Assembly (NCBI RefSeq): GCF_024391045.1
Contig: NZ_JANFCZ010000017.1
Span: 28,215-92,214 of the forward strand
Source: Pseudarthrobacter sulfonivorans
GTDB lineage: Bacteria; Actinomycetota; Actinomycetes; Actinomycetales; Micrococcaceae
Direction: 5' to 3'
Length of the DNA: 64,000 nt
The position numbers and the translations under genes were made by a program. The notes beneath the pieces were generated by a model. That model worked only from the letters and a program-made list of their open reading frames with translations. It was not told where the DNA came from and did no database searches. Positions within the stretch are counted from its first letter, which is position 1. Each line of letters opens with the position of its first letter. Positions 53,897-62,678 of the stretch are shown here, one piece after another.

Positions 53897-55549
53897 ATGA
53901 CTGAACGTTCCACCGTGCCCGCCCCGTCCGAACGGAAGGTGGTCCTGTACCGCAACGGCTCGGTCTACTCGGCGGCGGATCCGTTGGCTACCGCCATGGT
54001 TGTTGACGGCGACACCGTAGCCTGGGTGGGATCGGAGCAGGCGGCGTCCTCGATTGCGGACTCTTCCATGGAGATCATCGACCTCCGCGGCGCCCTGGTT
54101 GCGCCGGGCTTTGTTGATTCGCATGTACACCTCACCGAGACCGGCATTGCGCTGGACGGCCTGCAGCTCGGCAGCGTCCTCTCGGCCCGGGAGCTGCTCG
54201 ACGCCGTAGCCGGCTTCCGCGGTGAGGGCCCGGTCCTGGGACACGGCTGGGATGAATCTGCCTGGGCAGATCCCGCCCTGCCCACGGCCGGTGAGCTGGA
54301 ACAGGCTGCCGGCGGCCGGCAGGTCTTCCTGTCACGGGTGGACGCGCATTCGGCCCTGGTGTCCTCCTCACTGGCTGCCGCAGCCGGACTCGCCGGCCTT
54401 GACGGCTACGGCCCGGGCGCACAGGTCCTGCGGGCTGCGCACACTTCGGCACGTCAGGAGGCGCGGCGCCTTCCGGAGTCCAGCGTCCGCGGATACCAGC
54501 AGCGCGCGCTCACGGAAGCGGCTGCCAACGGCTACGTGGCCGTCTCGGAGATGGCAGCGCCCCACATCAGCGGATTGGCCGATCTTCGGCTCGCCGCCGC
54601 ATGGAACGATGACGCGGTCGAGGCCGTGCCGGAAGTGCTTTCCTACTGGGGCGAGCTGGCTGCCTCCGAGGAACAGGCCAGGCAGCTGCTGGACGGGCTC
54701 GGCGTCCCCGTACGCGGCCTCGCCGGTGACCTGAACATTGACGGGTCCCTGGGATCCCGGACGGCAGCCCTGCGGGACGGCTATGCAGATGCGCCGGGGG
54801 AGCGGGGCAGCCTGTACGTTTCCGCCGAGCAGGCCGGCGCCCACCTGGCGGCCTGCTCCCTCCTGGGCATCCAGGGCGGTTTCCACGTCATCGGCGACGC
54901 AGGTCTCGACGCCGCCCTGGCGGCGCTGGAGCTGGCCGCCGCCGAGGTGGGTGAGCAGCGGGTCCGTGCAGCCGGCCATCGCTTTGAGCACGTGGAGTTG
55001 GCGGACGCCGACGCCGTGCACCAGCTTGCCCGGTACTCCGTCACGGTCAGCGCCCAGCCCCATTTCGATGCGGCCTGGGGTAACGACGGCGGGATGTACC
55101 AGCAACGCCTGGGCGGCCGCAGCCGGTCCATGAACGCCTTTGCCTCGTTCTATTCTGCCGGCGTTCCCATCTGTTTCGGCAGCGACAGCCCGGTGACGCC
55201 ACTGCGGCCCTGGTCGAGTGTGAGAGCCTGTCTGGAACACCACAACCACGACGAACGGATCTCGGCCCGTGCAGCGTTCCTGGGCCATACCCGGGCCGGC
55301 TGGCGTGCGGCCAGGTACCGGAACCCGATGGCCGGCCAGTTGGTTCCCGGAGCTCCGGCCAGCTTCGCCGTCTGGGATGTCGAGGAACTGATGGTCCAGG
55401 TGGCGGACGGGCGCGTGCAGTCCTGGAGTACGGATCCGAGGGCACGCACGCCCCTGCTGCCGGCACTGGACACCGGCACGAACCCCGTATGCCTGCAAAC
55501 AGTCAGGGACGGCCGCGAGCTCTTTTCCAGTCCGGCGCTGCGTTCCTGA
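53897..55549 (+). CDS. Amidohydrolase family protein (YtcJ-like)
   Basis: 550 residues. Metal-dependent amidohydrolase signatures are APGFVDSHVHLTETG near residue 70, GFHVIGDAGLDAAL and FEHVELADADAVHQLARY for further ligands, and FGSDSPVTPLRPW for the catalytic Asp. The family hydrolyses amide or ester bonds in varied substrates; none is indicated here. AGGAG (53884-53888) is eight bases before the ATG. Confidence 0.88.
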   Translation: MTERSTVPAPSERKVVLYRNGSVYSAADPLATAMVVDGDTVAWVGSEQAASSIADSSMEIIDLRGALVAPGFVDSHVHLTETGIALDGLQLGSVLSARELLDAVAGFRGEGPVLGHGWDESAWADPALPTAGELEQAAGGRQVFLSRVDAHSALVSSSLAAAAGLAGLDGYGPGAQVLRAAHTSARQEARRLPESSVRGYQQRALTEAAANGYVAVSEMAAPHISGLADLRLAAAWNDDAVEAVPEVLSYWGELAASEEQARQLLDGLGVPVRGLAGDLNIDGSLGSRTAALRDGYADAPGERGSLYVSAEQAGAHLAACSLLGIQGGFHVIGDAGLDAALAALELAAAEVGEQRVRAAGHRFEHVELADADAVHQLARYSVTVSAQPHFDAAWGNDGGMYQQRLGGRSRSMNAFASFYSAGVPICFGSDSPVTPLRPWSSVRACLEHHNHDERISARAAFLGHTRAGWRAARYRNPMAGQLVPGAPASFAVWDVEELMVQVADGRVQSWSTDPRARTPLLPALDTGTNPVCLQTVRDGRELFSSPALRS

Positions 55550-55571
55550 TCCGGGGCGCAGGCCAGCGCCC

Positions 55572-55577
55572 TATAAT
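55572..55577 (+). promoter_or_regulatory. Consensus -10 TATAAT before the mannosyltransferase gene
   Basis: A perfect TATAAT 78 bases before the GTG of the polyprenol-phosphate mannosyltransferase predicts a leader of about 70 bases. The -35 region is not consensus. Confidence 0.55.
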
Positions 55578-55654
55578 GGGTAGTTGCGCCTGCCAGCCAG
55601 TGACACAGCTGACGACCAGTCGCTTCGACCGCTCCCGTCCAGGAAAGGCCCTTT

Positions 55655-56386
55655 GTGCGCGTCCTCACCATTATTCCGACTTACAACGAGCTGGAATCGC
55701 TGCCCAAAACTCTTCAGCGCCTGCGGGCAGCAGTACCCGCCTCCGACGTGCTGGTGGTGGACGACAACAGCCCCGACGGTACGGGCCAACTGGCGGACGG
55801 CGTCGCTGCCAGCGATGCACAGGTTCACGTCCTGCACCGCAAAGGCAAGGAAGGCCTCGGCGCCGCCTACATTGCCGGCTTCAAATGGGGCCTGGATGCA
55901 GGCTACGACGTCCTGGTGGAAATGGATGCCGACGGCTCCCACCAGCCCGAACAGCTGCCCCAGCTGCTGGAAGCTGTTGAACAAGGGGCAGACCTGGCCA
56001 TGGGTTCCCGCTGGGTGCCGGGCGGCAGCGTAGTCAACTGGCCGCTGTACCGGCAGGCGATTTCACGCGTTGGCAGCACCTACGCACGGCTGATGCTGGG
56101 CCTGAAGATCAAGGACGTCACGGGCGGCTACCGTGCCTTCCGGCGGTCCACCCTGGAACGGCTCAACCTCGACCAGGTCGATTCGGTGGGGTATGGCTTC
56201 CAGGTGGACCTGGCCTGGCGGGTAGCCAAAATGGGCCTCAGGATCGAGGAGCGGCCCATCACGTTCGTTGAACGCGAACTGGGAGCTTCCAAGATGAGCG
56301 GCAACATTGTGGTTGAGGCCATGATCAACGTCACCCGGTGGGGCCTGCAGGCGCGCTGGAACAAGCTCCGGGGCAAAACGGCGTAG
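55655..56386 (+). CDS. ppm1: Polyprenol monophosphomannose synthase (GT2)
   Basis: 243 residues; transfers mannose from GDP-mannose to polyprenyl phosphate, making the donor for lipoglycans and O-mannosylation. Motifs are [14 protein letters not shown] and the DXD in [16 protein letters not shown], then [14 protein letters not shown] and [18 protein letters not shown]. It is only the catalytic domain, with no Lnt-like domain fused as in M. tuberculosis Ppm1 and no C-terminal membrane helices. GTG 55655 follows AGGAAAGG. Convergent with rbpA, as in mycobacteria where the two are neighbours. Confidence 0.93.
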   Translation: MRVLTIIPTYNELESLPKTLQRLRAAVPASDVLVVDDNSPDGTGQLADGVAASDAQVHVLHRKGKEGLGAAYIAGFKWGLDAGYDVLVEMDADGSHQPEQLPQLLEAVEQGADLAMGSRWVPGGSVVNWPLYRQAISRVGSTYARLMLGLKIKDVTGGYRAFRRSTLERLNLDQVDSVGYGFQVDLAWRVAKMGLRIEERPITFVERELGASKMSGNIVVEAMINVTRWGLQARWNKLRGKTA

Positions 56387-56483
56387 TCCCCAGGCTGGTC
56401 CGCCGGCGGCATGCGGCCGGTTCCTGGCTGGACACACCTCCGGCCTGAATACGGTTCCCGCCTGGCACATCGTCCGGAAACCG

Positions 56484-56533
56484 AAAAGGCCCGGCCCGGC
56501 GACGTGGATCACGTCGCCGGGCCGGGCCTTTTT
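56484..56533. terminator. Strong bidirectional terminator between ppm1 and rbpA
   Basis: 22-base perfect arms at 56484-56505 and 56511-56532 with a five-base loop. The plus strand ends in TTTTT and the minus strand in TTTT, so it can end both convergent transcripts. Confidence 0.95.
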
Positions 56534-56580
56534 CAATTGTTCAGTGCGCCTCGGTCAACGAGGCCGTGACCGCCGGTGGG

Positions 56581-56928
56581 TCAGGCGCTGCGCCGTTCAC
56601 CGCGGCGTTCGCGCAGGATGGTCAGCCGGTCTTCGAGAATCTGCTCAAGCTCCGGGAGGGAACGCCGTTCCAGAAGCATGTCCCAGTGGGTACGGACAGC
56701 CTTTTCGTTGCTGGTGTCCGGACGTTCGCCGTCGACCAGGAGCGCTTCCTTGCCGGTCTTGGAAACCCAAACAGGAGGAATTTCAGCCTCTGAAGAGAAC
56801 GTGACAAAAACCTGCTCGCCGTCCTCGCACCGGTATTCCACACGCTGACGCGGGGCCGGCTCGACGCCGGACTCGGTCTCCATGCTCTGCGCGCCAAGGC
56901 GCATACCCCGCAGGCTGCGATCGCTCAT
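56581..56928 (-). CDS. rbpA: RNA polymerase-binding protein RbpA
   Basis: 115 residues; actinobacterial RNA polymerase factor that stabilises open complexes with principal sigma factors. Order: N-terminal tail (MSDRSLRGMRLGAQSMETES), core domain (VEYRCEDGEQVFVTFSSEAEIPPVWVS), basic linker and sigma-interacting domain (RTHWDMLLERRSLPELEQILEDRLTILRERRG). GAGGGAGA precedes ATG 56928. Two promoters are visible upstream, one of SigH/SigR type. Confidence 0.96.
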   Translation of the reverse strand: MSDRSLRGMRLGAQSMETESGVEPAPRQRVEYRCEDGEQVFVTFSSEAEIPPVWVSKTGKEALLVDGERPDTSNEKAVRTHWDMLLERRSLPELEQILEDRLTILRERRGERRSA

Positions 56929-57019
56929 GTTTTCTCCCTCTGGTCGGTTTCGCGGAGCCAGGCCCCACGCACGCCGGTGCAATATACCGCCCCGGACTAC
57001 TGTGTTGCATCTTTAGATT

Positions 57020-57046
57020 CAACGCATTGCGAAGCATTCTTGTTCC
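57020..57046 (-). promoter_or_regulatory. SigH/SigR-type promoter of rbpA
   Basis: On the minus strand GGAAC (57046-57042) and GTT (57023-57021) are separated by exactly 18 bases, matching the disulfide/thiol-stress ECF sigma consensus (GGAAY-N18-GTT). Streptomyces rbpA is known to be SigR-controlled, which supports the reading. Confidence 0.7.
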
Positions 57047-57077
57047 AGCGGATCTGGTCCGGCCGGACAAACACTCA

Positions 57078-57106
57078 ATTATACCGGTAGCCGGCACCGC
57101 CGCCAA
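57078..57106 (-). promoter_or_regulatory. Housekeeping promoter of rbpA
   Basis: TTGGCG (57106-57101), a 17-base spacer and a perfect TATAAT (57083-57078) on the minus strand. It is the best principal-sigma promoter in the window and lies about 30 bases upstream of the SigH/SigR-type site. Confidence 0.75.
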
Positions 57107-57133
57107 ACGCAGCGGCGGGGCCGGCGGTAAATG

Positions 57134-57172
57134 GCAGGGGCCGCACCCCCTCAACGGCGGTGCGGCCCCTGC
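57134..57172 (-). terminator. Hairpin terminator after the SPFH gene
   Basis: Fourteen-base arms at 57134-57147 and 57159-57172 pair perfectly around 11 bases. The T-tract is weak. It separates the stomatin/NfeD operon from the rbpA promoters. Confidence 0.7.
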
Positions 57173-57193
57173 CTGCAAAGTTCGGACCCACGC

Positions 57194-58135
57194 TTAGGGC
57201 TGTGGGGCGGGTTCTTCGTCGAAGAGGCCGCCGCCGGCCCGCGGATCAGGGTTGGTACCGCCGAGCGCGTTGCCAATGCCCTTCAGGGCTTCCCCGACTT
57301 CGCTGGGAATGATCCACAGCTTGTTGGAGGACCCTTCCGCAAGCTTGGGGAGGGTCTGCAGGTACTGGTACGCGAGCAGCTTCTGATCGGGGTTTCCCTT
57401 GTGGATGGCGTCGAAGACTTTCTGGATGGCCTGCGCCTCACCGTCAGCACGGAGAATGGCCGCCTTGGCGTCGCCCTCGGCTGCCAGGATGGATGCCTGC
57501 CGCTGGCCCTCGGCCGTGAGGATGGCTGACTGCTTGGTGCCTTCCGCGGTCAGGATCGCAGCGCGGCGGTCACGCTCGGCCCGCATCTGCTTCTCCATGG
57601 AGTCCTGGATCGAGTGGGGCGGATCGATCGCCTTCAGCTCGACCCGCGAAACGCGGATGCCCCAGCGGCCGGTGGCCTCATCCAGGACCCCGCGCAGCTG
57701 ACCGTTGATCTGGTCCCGGGAGGTCAGGGCCTCTTCCAGGTTCAGGCCACCGACGACGTTGCGCAGGGTGGTGGTGGTGAGCTGTTCCACGGCCTGGATG
57801 TAGTTCGCGATCTCGTAAGTGGCAGCACGCGGATCAGTGACCTGGAAGTAGACCACCGTGTCGATGGAGACCACCAGGTTGTCCTCGGTGATGACCGGCT
57901 GCGGCGGGAAGGAGACCACCTGTTCGCGCAGGTCCAGCAGCGGCAGCAGCCGGTCCACAAACGGAATCAGGATGGTGAGTCCCGGGTTGAGGGTGCGCTG
58001 GTACTTGCCCAGGCGTTCCACGACGCCGGCCCTCGCCTGTGGAATGATCCGCACCGAACGGACCAGAACTATGATCACAAACACGATCAGGACCACCAGC
58101 ACAATGGCTAAGGCGGCTCCACCTGCGTTATCCAT
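57194..58135 (-). CDS. SPFH/Band 7 (stomatin-like, QmcA-type) membrane protein
   Basis: 313 residues. One N-terminal transmembrane helix (ALAIVLVVLIVFVIIVLVRS) is followed by the SPFH domain (IIPQARAGVVERLGKYQRTLNPGL ... TLRNVVGGLNLEEALTSRDQIN) and a coiled coil with the repeat AILTAEGTKQSAILTAEGQR. Such proteins form large membrane cages and organise membrane domains with NfeD partners. ATG 58135 follows GGGAGA. It is encoded 59 bases after the NfeD gene. Confidence 0.93.
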   Translation of the reverse strand: MDNAGGAALAIVLVVLIVFVIIVLVRSVRIIPQARAGVVERLGKYQRTLNPGLTILIPFVDRLLPLLDLREQVVSFPPQPVITEDNLVVSIDTVVYFQVTDPRAATYEIANYIQAVEQLTTTTLRNVVGGLNLEEALTSRDQINGQLRGVLDEATGRWGIRVSRVELKAIDPPHSIQDSMEKQMRAERDRRAAILTAEGTKQSAILTAEGQRQASILAAEGDAKAAILRADGEAQAIQKVFDAIHKGNPDQKLLAYQYLQTLPKLAEGSSNKLWIIPSEVGEALKGIGNALGGTNPDPRAGGGLFDEEPAPQP

Positions 58136-58194
58136 ACATCTCCCTATCCCCAATTATTGGGTTGTATCCAACACGGTTGGTGAGGCTGAAGCTA

Positions 58195-58656
58195 CTACGG
58201 GTTTGTTGGCTCCTGCGGCGCGGACACCACGGCCGTGGCGCCGTCGATGGCCGAGACCACGGCTTTTTGACCGGCGGGCAGTACAGCCCCGGCGGAGCGT
58301 GCGCTCCACACATCACCGCCGATTTTTACCAGGCCACCGGTGGAGCTCACGGCTTCCATGACGAGTGCCTGCTCGCCGATCAGGCGGTCCACGTTGGTCC
58401 GCTGTTCGGCGGGTCCCTTCTTGAGGTGGCTGAGCGCCACCGGGCGGACGAACGCGATCATCAGCAGGGACACGACACAGAAAACCACTATCTGGAGCCA
58501 AAGGTCAGCGCCGGCAAAGTCCGCAATAAGGGCAGCCAGAGTGCCGCCGCCGAGCATGATGAAGAACAGGTCAAGGGTGATCATCTCGATCACCGCGAAG
58601 GCGAGGAAAGCTGTGAGCCACAGGGCCCACCAGTTTTCACCGAGCCATTCAAACAT
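58195..58656 (-). CDS. NfeD family protein
   Basis: 153 residues, the short NfeD type without a protease domain. Hydrophobic segments span about residues 8-75 (WWALWLTAFLAFAVIEM; FFIMLGGGTLAALIADF; IVVFCVVSLLMIAFV). A C-terminal OB-fold (about 90-150: LIGEQALVMEAVSSTGGLVKIGGDVWSAR) follows. It pairs functionally with the stomatin encoded downstream. ATG 58656 follows AAGGGGGA. Confidence 0.9.
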   Translation of the reverse strand: MFEWLGENWWALWLTAFLAFAVIEMITLDLFFIMLGGGTLAALIADFAGADLWLQIVVFCVVSLLMIAFVRPVALSHLKKGPAEQRTNVDRLIGEQALVMEAVSSTGGLVKIGGDVWSARSAGAVLPAGQKAVVSAIDGATAVVSAPQEPTNP

Positions 58657-58758
58657 TCCGTCCCCCTTGACCATCCGGTAGCTGTCCATTTATCGTAGTC
58701 CGCGCTTACGTCACACGGCAGGTGCTCAGGACGGGGGCCGGGGAACGTGGCCAAGTCG

Positions 58759-59646
58759 TTACGCTGGGCGCCCGGCCGGCCGAAAGACCGTGATCCGGAA
58801 CAGGGCTTCCACTTCGTCAAGCGGCTCCAGCGTATCCAGTTTGGCCGCAAGTGCGCCGCGGTCCAGGTGATGCCCGGCCGGGCCCATGAACGCCAGGTCC
58901 GCCATCTCATCCCGGGTCAGGGCCAGCCGGATATCAACGTCCCGCGTGGCTTCGGGGAGGAAGTACGGGGCCAGGGACTCTGCCAGCCGGGCGTCCTTTT
59001 GGTCCTCGATGGACAGCATCCCGGTCAGGGAAGCGAGCGAGGCCAGATGGCCGGCACGCGGCGTGACCACCACCAACCGGCCGTCGTGGTTCAGGACGCG
59101 GGCAAATTCGGCTGCATTGCGCGGCGCAAAGATGACCGTGACAACGTCCACTGCGTCGTCCGCCACGGGCAGTTCCTGCCACACGTCGCAGGCCAGGCTG
59201 ATGGCCTCAGGGTTGCGGCGGGCCGCCCGCCGGAGGGCAAATTTGGAGATGTCGAGCGCGACAGCGGTGCATGCATCGGTGACCCGTTTGACGTCGTCGA
59301 GCACTACCCGCAGGTAGTGCCCCGTCCCGGTTCCCGAGTCGAGGACGGTGAACGGCTTCCCGGCCTGGACCCTGGCAAGGACTGCGTCCGAGACGGCGTC
59401 AGCGAGCGGGCGGTAATGTCCGGCCTCGAGGAAATCGAAACGGGCTGCGACCATGTCCGCGGAATCGGCTTCGAACACCGTGCCCTTGCCCACCAGCAGG
59501 TTGTAGTACCCCTGCCTGGCGGCGTCGAAGCTGTGCCCTGCCCCGCATCGCAGCGCCGGACGTGCGCCCTCACCGGCCAGGGAACGGAGCGCCAGCTGGC
59601 CGCCGCACAGCGGGCAGCGCAGCGGAGGGGGAGGGGATGATGGCAT
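58759..59646 (-). CDS. 23S rRNA (guanine-N1)-methyltransferase, RlmA family
   Basis: 295 residues. An N-terminal zinc finger with Cys11, Cys14 (CPLC), Cys34 and His38 (CGAGHSFD) precedes the SAM domain (VLDSGTGTGHYLRVVLD; SKFALRRAARRNPE). The family methylates G745 or G748 in helix 35 of 23S rRNA; the G748 type (TlrB) lowers macrolide sensitivity. Which base is used here is open. TAAGAT (59659-59654) ends seven bases before the ATG, and its TAA is the stop codon of def. Confidence 0.87.
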   Translation of the reverse strand: MPSSPPPPLRCPLCGGQLALRSLAGEGARPALRCGAGHSFDAARQGYYNLLVGKGTVFEADSADMVAARFDFLEAGHYRPLADAVSDAVLARVQAGKPFTVLDSGTGTGHYLRVVLDDVKRVTDACTAVALDISKFALRRAARRNPEAISLACDVWQELPVADDAVDVVTVIFAPRNAAEFARVLNHDGRLVVVTPRAGHLASLASLTGMLSIEDQKDARLAESLAPYFLPEATRDVDIRLALTRDEMADLAFMGPAGHHLDRGALAAKLDTLEPLDEVEALFRITVFRPAGRPA

Positions 59647-59656
59647 AAGTACTATC

Positions 59657-60334
59657 TTAAGTCGGCGCTCCGGGATATTCGGGTAGGAACCCCAGGGCGG
59701 CGCGGGCTTTGCCAATTCCCGGCTCCGCCCAGTTCGCGGCGTACTCGGCATTGCTGCTCAAGGACCTCAGCTCGGCTCGGTCCACGTAGAGGGTGCCCTG
59801 CAGATGGTCGGTTTCGTGTTGGACGATCCGGGCCTGCCAGCCGTTGAATTCCTGCTCGGCGCCGCGGCTTTCAGGGGTTTCATACGTAAGCAGGACCCGC
59901 TCGTGGCGCACCACCACCGCCTGCAGGCCGCTAAGGGAGAGACACCCTTCAAAGAACGCCGCCGTTTCGTCGCCCAAAGGTGCGTAACGCGGGTTGAGGA
60001 TGGCGAGGAAGTCCAGCGGCATGCGGTGCCGCACGGCAGCGGCCTCGGGGTCGACGTCGAACTGGTCCTCCAGGACGGCCAGCTGGAGCGGAATCCCGAT
60101 CTGGGGGGCGGCGAGTCCTACCCCCGGCGCCTCGTGCATGACATTGCGCATGAGGACTATCAGTTGTTGGAGTTCGCTGTCGCTGATCTGACCCTCGAAG
60201 GCGGCCGCCTGCTGGCGGAGCACCGGATGCCCGGCCTGGACGATCGTCGGCAAAAGACCCGCGGCCAGGATCTCCTGGACCCTTTCCCGGAGCTGAGCAG
60301 GTGTGAAAGGGGTGGGCGGGGATACGGCAATCAT
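59657..60334 (-). CDS. def: Peptide deformylase
   Basis: 225 residues; removes the formyl group from nascent N-formyl-Met. The three motifs are intact: GVGLAAPQIG (71-80), EGCLS (129-133, metal Cys131) and QHETDHLQG (172-180, metal His173 and His177, catalytic Glu174). An N-terminal extension of about 25 residues is present. TAGGCT (60346-60341) ends six bases before the ATG. Confidence 0.96.
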   Translation of the reverse strand: MIAVSPPTPFTPAQLRERVQEILAAGLLPTIVQAGHPVLRQQAAAFEGQISDSELQQLIVLMRNVMHEAPGVGLAAPQIGIPLQLAVLEDQFDVDPEAAAVRHRMPLDFLAILNPRYAPLGDETAAFFEGCLSLSGLQAVVVRHERVLLTYETPESRGAEQEFNGWQARIVQHETDHLQGTLYVDRAELRSLSSNAEYAANWAEPGIGKARAALGFLPEYPGAPT

Positions 60335-60393
60335 GGGGAAAGCCTAACCGGAGCCCGGCCCGCGCCAACGGCCGCGTCGGCTAGTGTCGATGC

Positions 60394-60813
60394 ATGGCAA
60401 AGCTCAATCCGTCGGAACCCGAAGCACTGCAACGCGTCCTGGATTTCGTCCGGACCCTCGAGTCCGGCGGCGGCAGCGACGCCCTCATGCCATTCCTTGC
60501 AGCTGATTTTCGTCTGGTCGAGGCGCCGCACCTGCTCGCTCCTGAAGGATCCACCCGTACCCGGGCGCAGGTGCTCGCCGGCGCCGACAAAAGCGGCGAA
60601 GTGGTGGCTGACCAGAAGTTCGATATCCGGCGCACAACCTGTGAAAACGGCCGCGTTGTGCTGGAGGCGGACTGGTCCGCAACTGTCCTGATGGATTTGA
60701 AGTACTGGGACGCCGGCGAAACCATCCGTGCCCGCACGGCATCGGTATTTGAGGTCCGCGACGGCCTCATTGCCAGCCAGGACAGTTACGACTGCTACTA
60801 CCCCGGCTCCTGA
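60394..60813 (+). CDS. NTF2-like (SnoaL-like) fold protein
   Basis: 139 residues. Length and pattern fit the NTF2 cone: helix ALQRVLDFVRTLE, DALMPFLAADFRLVEAPH, then strands FDIRRTTCENGRVVLEADWSATV and IRARTASVFEVRDGLIASQDSYDCYYP. Enzymatic or binding role unknown. TAGTGT (60382-60387) ends six bases before the ATG. Divergent from def. Confidence 0.8.
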   Translation: MAKLNPSEPEALQRVLDFVRTLESGGGSDALMPFLAADFRLVEAPHLLAPEGSTRTRAQVLAGADKSGEVVADQKFDIRRTTCENGRVVLEADWSATVLMDLKYWDAGETIRARTASVFEVRDGLIASQDSYDCYYPGS

Positions 60814-60836
60814 GCCAAAGCCCTCAGCCTTGGCAG

Positions 60837-61979
60837 TCACTGCATCGTGAACCGCCGGGCCACCAGCCTGTTTGCCGACGGAAATCCTGCCAGGGCGCCA
60901 AACGCCCGGTTCCGAAAGCCCAGGAGCGGCAGCGCCAGGGGTCGGCCCAACGACATGTTGAGGCCCGCCTGCCATCGTGCGCGGCGCGCCGCTTTCCCCC
61001 TCCGAGAAGCATAATCACGGAGTTCCCCACCGGCCGGACTGCCCGCTAAGGCTGCGCAGATAATCCGTGCCAACTCGGCCGCGTCGAGCCAGCCGAGGTT
61101 CATGCCCTGGCCGCCAATGGGGCTGATTTCGTGTGCAGCGTCGCCGACGAGCACTGCCCGTCCCGCCACCAGCCTGCACGCCATCGACGACCGCGGGCTA
61201 AAGGAGCTGAGCATGGTGTTCGTCGACGGATCAGGCCGGACCCCGGTGCGGTGGTGAACCAGGCGGGACAATCCGGCTGCGTCCATGTCGGGACAGGGAC
61301 TGCCCGTGCGGACCACCCAGCGGCGGAGCCCGCCGGGCAGTGGGAACGATTCGACGATCCCGTCAGGTTCCAGATAGAGGACAGCCTGCTGCTCATGGTC
61401 ACCGTCCGCCGCGAAATCACCCATGACGTAGTGGTCCGGGTACGTTGTGGTGTGCACCCCAATGTGCAGCAGCCTGCGCACCGATGACCGGGCCCCATCA
61501 GCGGCAACAAGGATCGGCGCGCTGATCTGCCGGCCGGAACCACACTCATCGGGTGCCGCAGCTGCAACGGTGACCAGGCCGCCGTCGTGCGTTACTGCCG
61601 TAACCCGGGCACCCCTGATCAGGGCAGAACTGTCGAGATCCCGAACGCGCTGTTCCAGCAGGGACTCGGTGGTGAACTGGGGAAGGGACAGCACAAAGGG
61701 AAAGCGGTCTGACACGGTGGCGAAAGACATGGAGCCGACGGTCCTGCCCCGGCTCAGCGCAGTACCGCTGCGGATCGGCACGCCGGCATCAACCATGGCA
61801 CCGGCCACGCCCACTTGGTCCAGGGCGGTGAGGGCGGGCGGATGAATGCCGATGGCGCGGGAATGCAGCTGACGCCGGAGCCGCTGTTCCAGGACCCGGA
61901 CGTGCACGCCTTCCTGGAGGAGCAGGGCAGCGAGGTACAGTCCCACCGGCCCGCCACCCACGATGACAACGTCAGTCAT
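60837..61979 (-). CDS. FAD-dependent monooxygenase/oxidoreductase
   Basis: 380 residues of the FAD_binding_3 (aromatic hydroxylase) type. GGGPVG at 8-13 binds the FAD ADP moiety, LVAADGARSSVR is the DG motif, and VLVGDAAHEISPIGGQGMN (from 277) binds the ribityl and phosphate. Last gene of the operon with the type III PKS and methyltransferase, so it probably hydroxylates or oxidises the aromatic product to a quinone. Its ATG lies inside the end of the methyltransferase gene (8-base overlap), implying coupled translation. Confidence 0.9.
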   Translation of the reverse strand: MTDVVIVGGGPVGLYLAALLLQEGVHVRVLEQRLRRQLHSRAIGIHPPALTALDQVGVAGAMVDAGVPIRSGTALSRGRTVGSMSFATVSDRFPFVLSLPQFTTESLLEQRVRDLDSSALIRGARVTAVTHDGGLVTVAAAAPDECGSGRQISAPILVAADGARSSVRRLLHIGVHTTTYPDHYVMGDFAADGDHEQQAVLYLEPDGIVESFPLPGGLRRWVVRTGSPCPDMDAAGLSRLVHHRTGVRPDPSTNTMLSSFSPRSSMACRLVAGRAVLVGDAAHEISPIGGQGMNLGWLDAAELARIICAALAGSPAGGELRDYASRRGKAARRARWQAGLNMSLGRPLALPLLGFRNRAFGALAGFPSANRLVARRFTMQ

Positions 61980-62673
61980 CAGGCTGGTTCGGACGATGGA
62001 CGAGGACCTGGTGGAACGGTGGGTGGCGCCGGACGCGCCAGCCCGGGGGAGCGGCGGCGGCAAGTTCAGCCGGTGTGTAGCTGCGCCTTATGGAGATCAG
62101 GCCGTCGGAGCGGATGAAGGACCCGCGGAAGGGCAGTGCCGCGAGCGAGAACAAGCCGTAGGCTGCGATGCTTCGGCGCAGGTCATTGTGCAGGCAAAGT
62201 CGCTGCGCGAGCGCCTGCGAGTCTGTGAGCAACTTTTCCAGTTCGGGCGGTTGCAGGTGGTGGAGGACATGGTTGGAAATCACGACGTCGAACTGCCGCC
62301 CTTCGCGGACCAGCTCGCCGCTGCCCGCCTGCCTGAACCTCACGGTTGGGTTGGGAGCCCGGCCGGCCGCGAAGCTATGGGCCCGGCTGTCCGGGTCGAT
62401 GCCGGTGACATCGACCATGAGCCTGTCCCTGTGGCACCACTGCGCGAGCAGCCTGGCAAGGTCGCCCCCGCCGCTGCCGATGTCCAGGACGGTGGTGACG
62501 GTGTAGGCGGAAAGCAGCGGCCGCAGTTCCCGGACGTACAACCACCGCCAGCCGGAGAAGAGCCGGTTGACCAGCCCGAACTGCTGATAGGTCCGTTCCA
62601 GCTTCAACGGATCACACTCCGGAACGTCCATCAGTTCCACCGCAGTGGCCGCCCTTCGCTGCATCGGCAACAC
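61972..62673 (-). CDS. Class I SAM-dependent methyltransferase
   Basis: 233 residues. Motif I is VLDIGSGGGDLARLL (about 62-76), then VDVTGIDPDSRA and FDVVISNHVLHHL, typical of UbiE/Methyltransf_11 small-molecule methylases. GTG 62673 or ATG 62664 (MQRRAATAV) may be the start; neither has a good ribosome site, but both lie 5-15 bases after the PKS stop. Probably O- or C-methylates the phenolic product. Confidence 0.88.
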   Translation of the reverse strand: MLPMQRRAATAVELMDVPECDPLKLERTYQQFGLVNRLFSGWRWLYVRELRPLLSAYTVTTVLDIGSGGGDLARLLAQWCHRDRLMVDVTGIDPDSRAHSFAAGRAPNPTVRFRQAGSGELVREGRQFDVVISNHVLHHLQPPELEKLLTDSQALAQRLCLHNDLRRSIAAYGLFSLAALPFRGSFIRSDGLISIRRSYTPAELAAAAPPGWRVRRHPPFHQVLVHRPNQPDD

Positions 62674-62678
62674 CGTGA

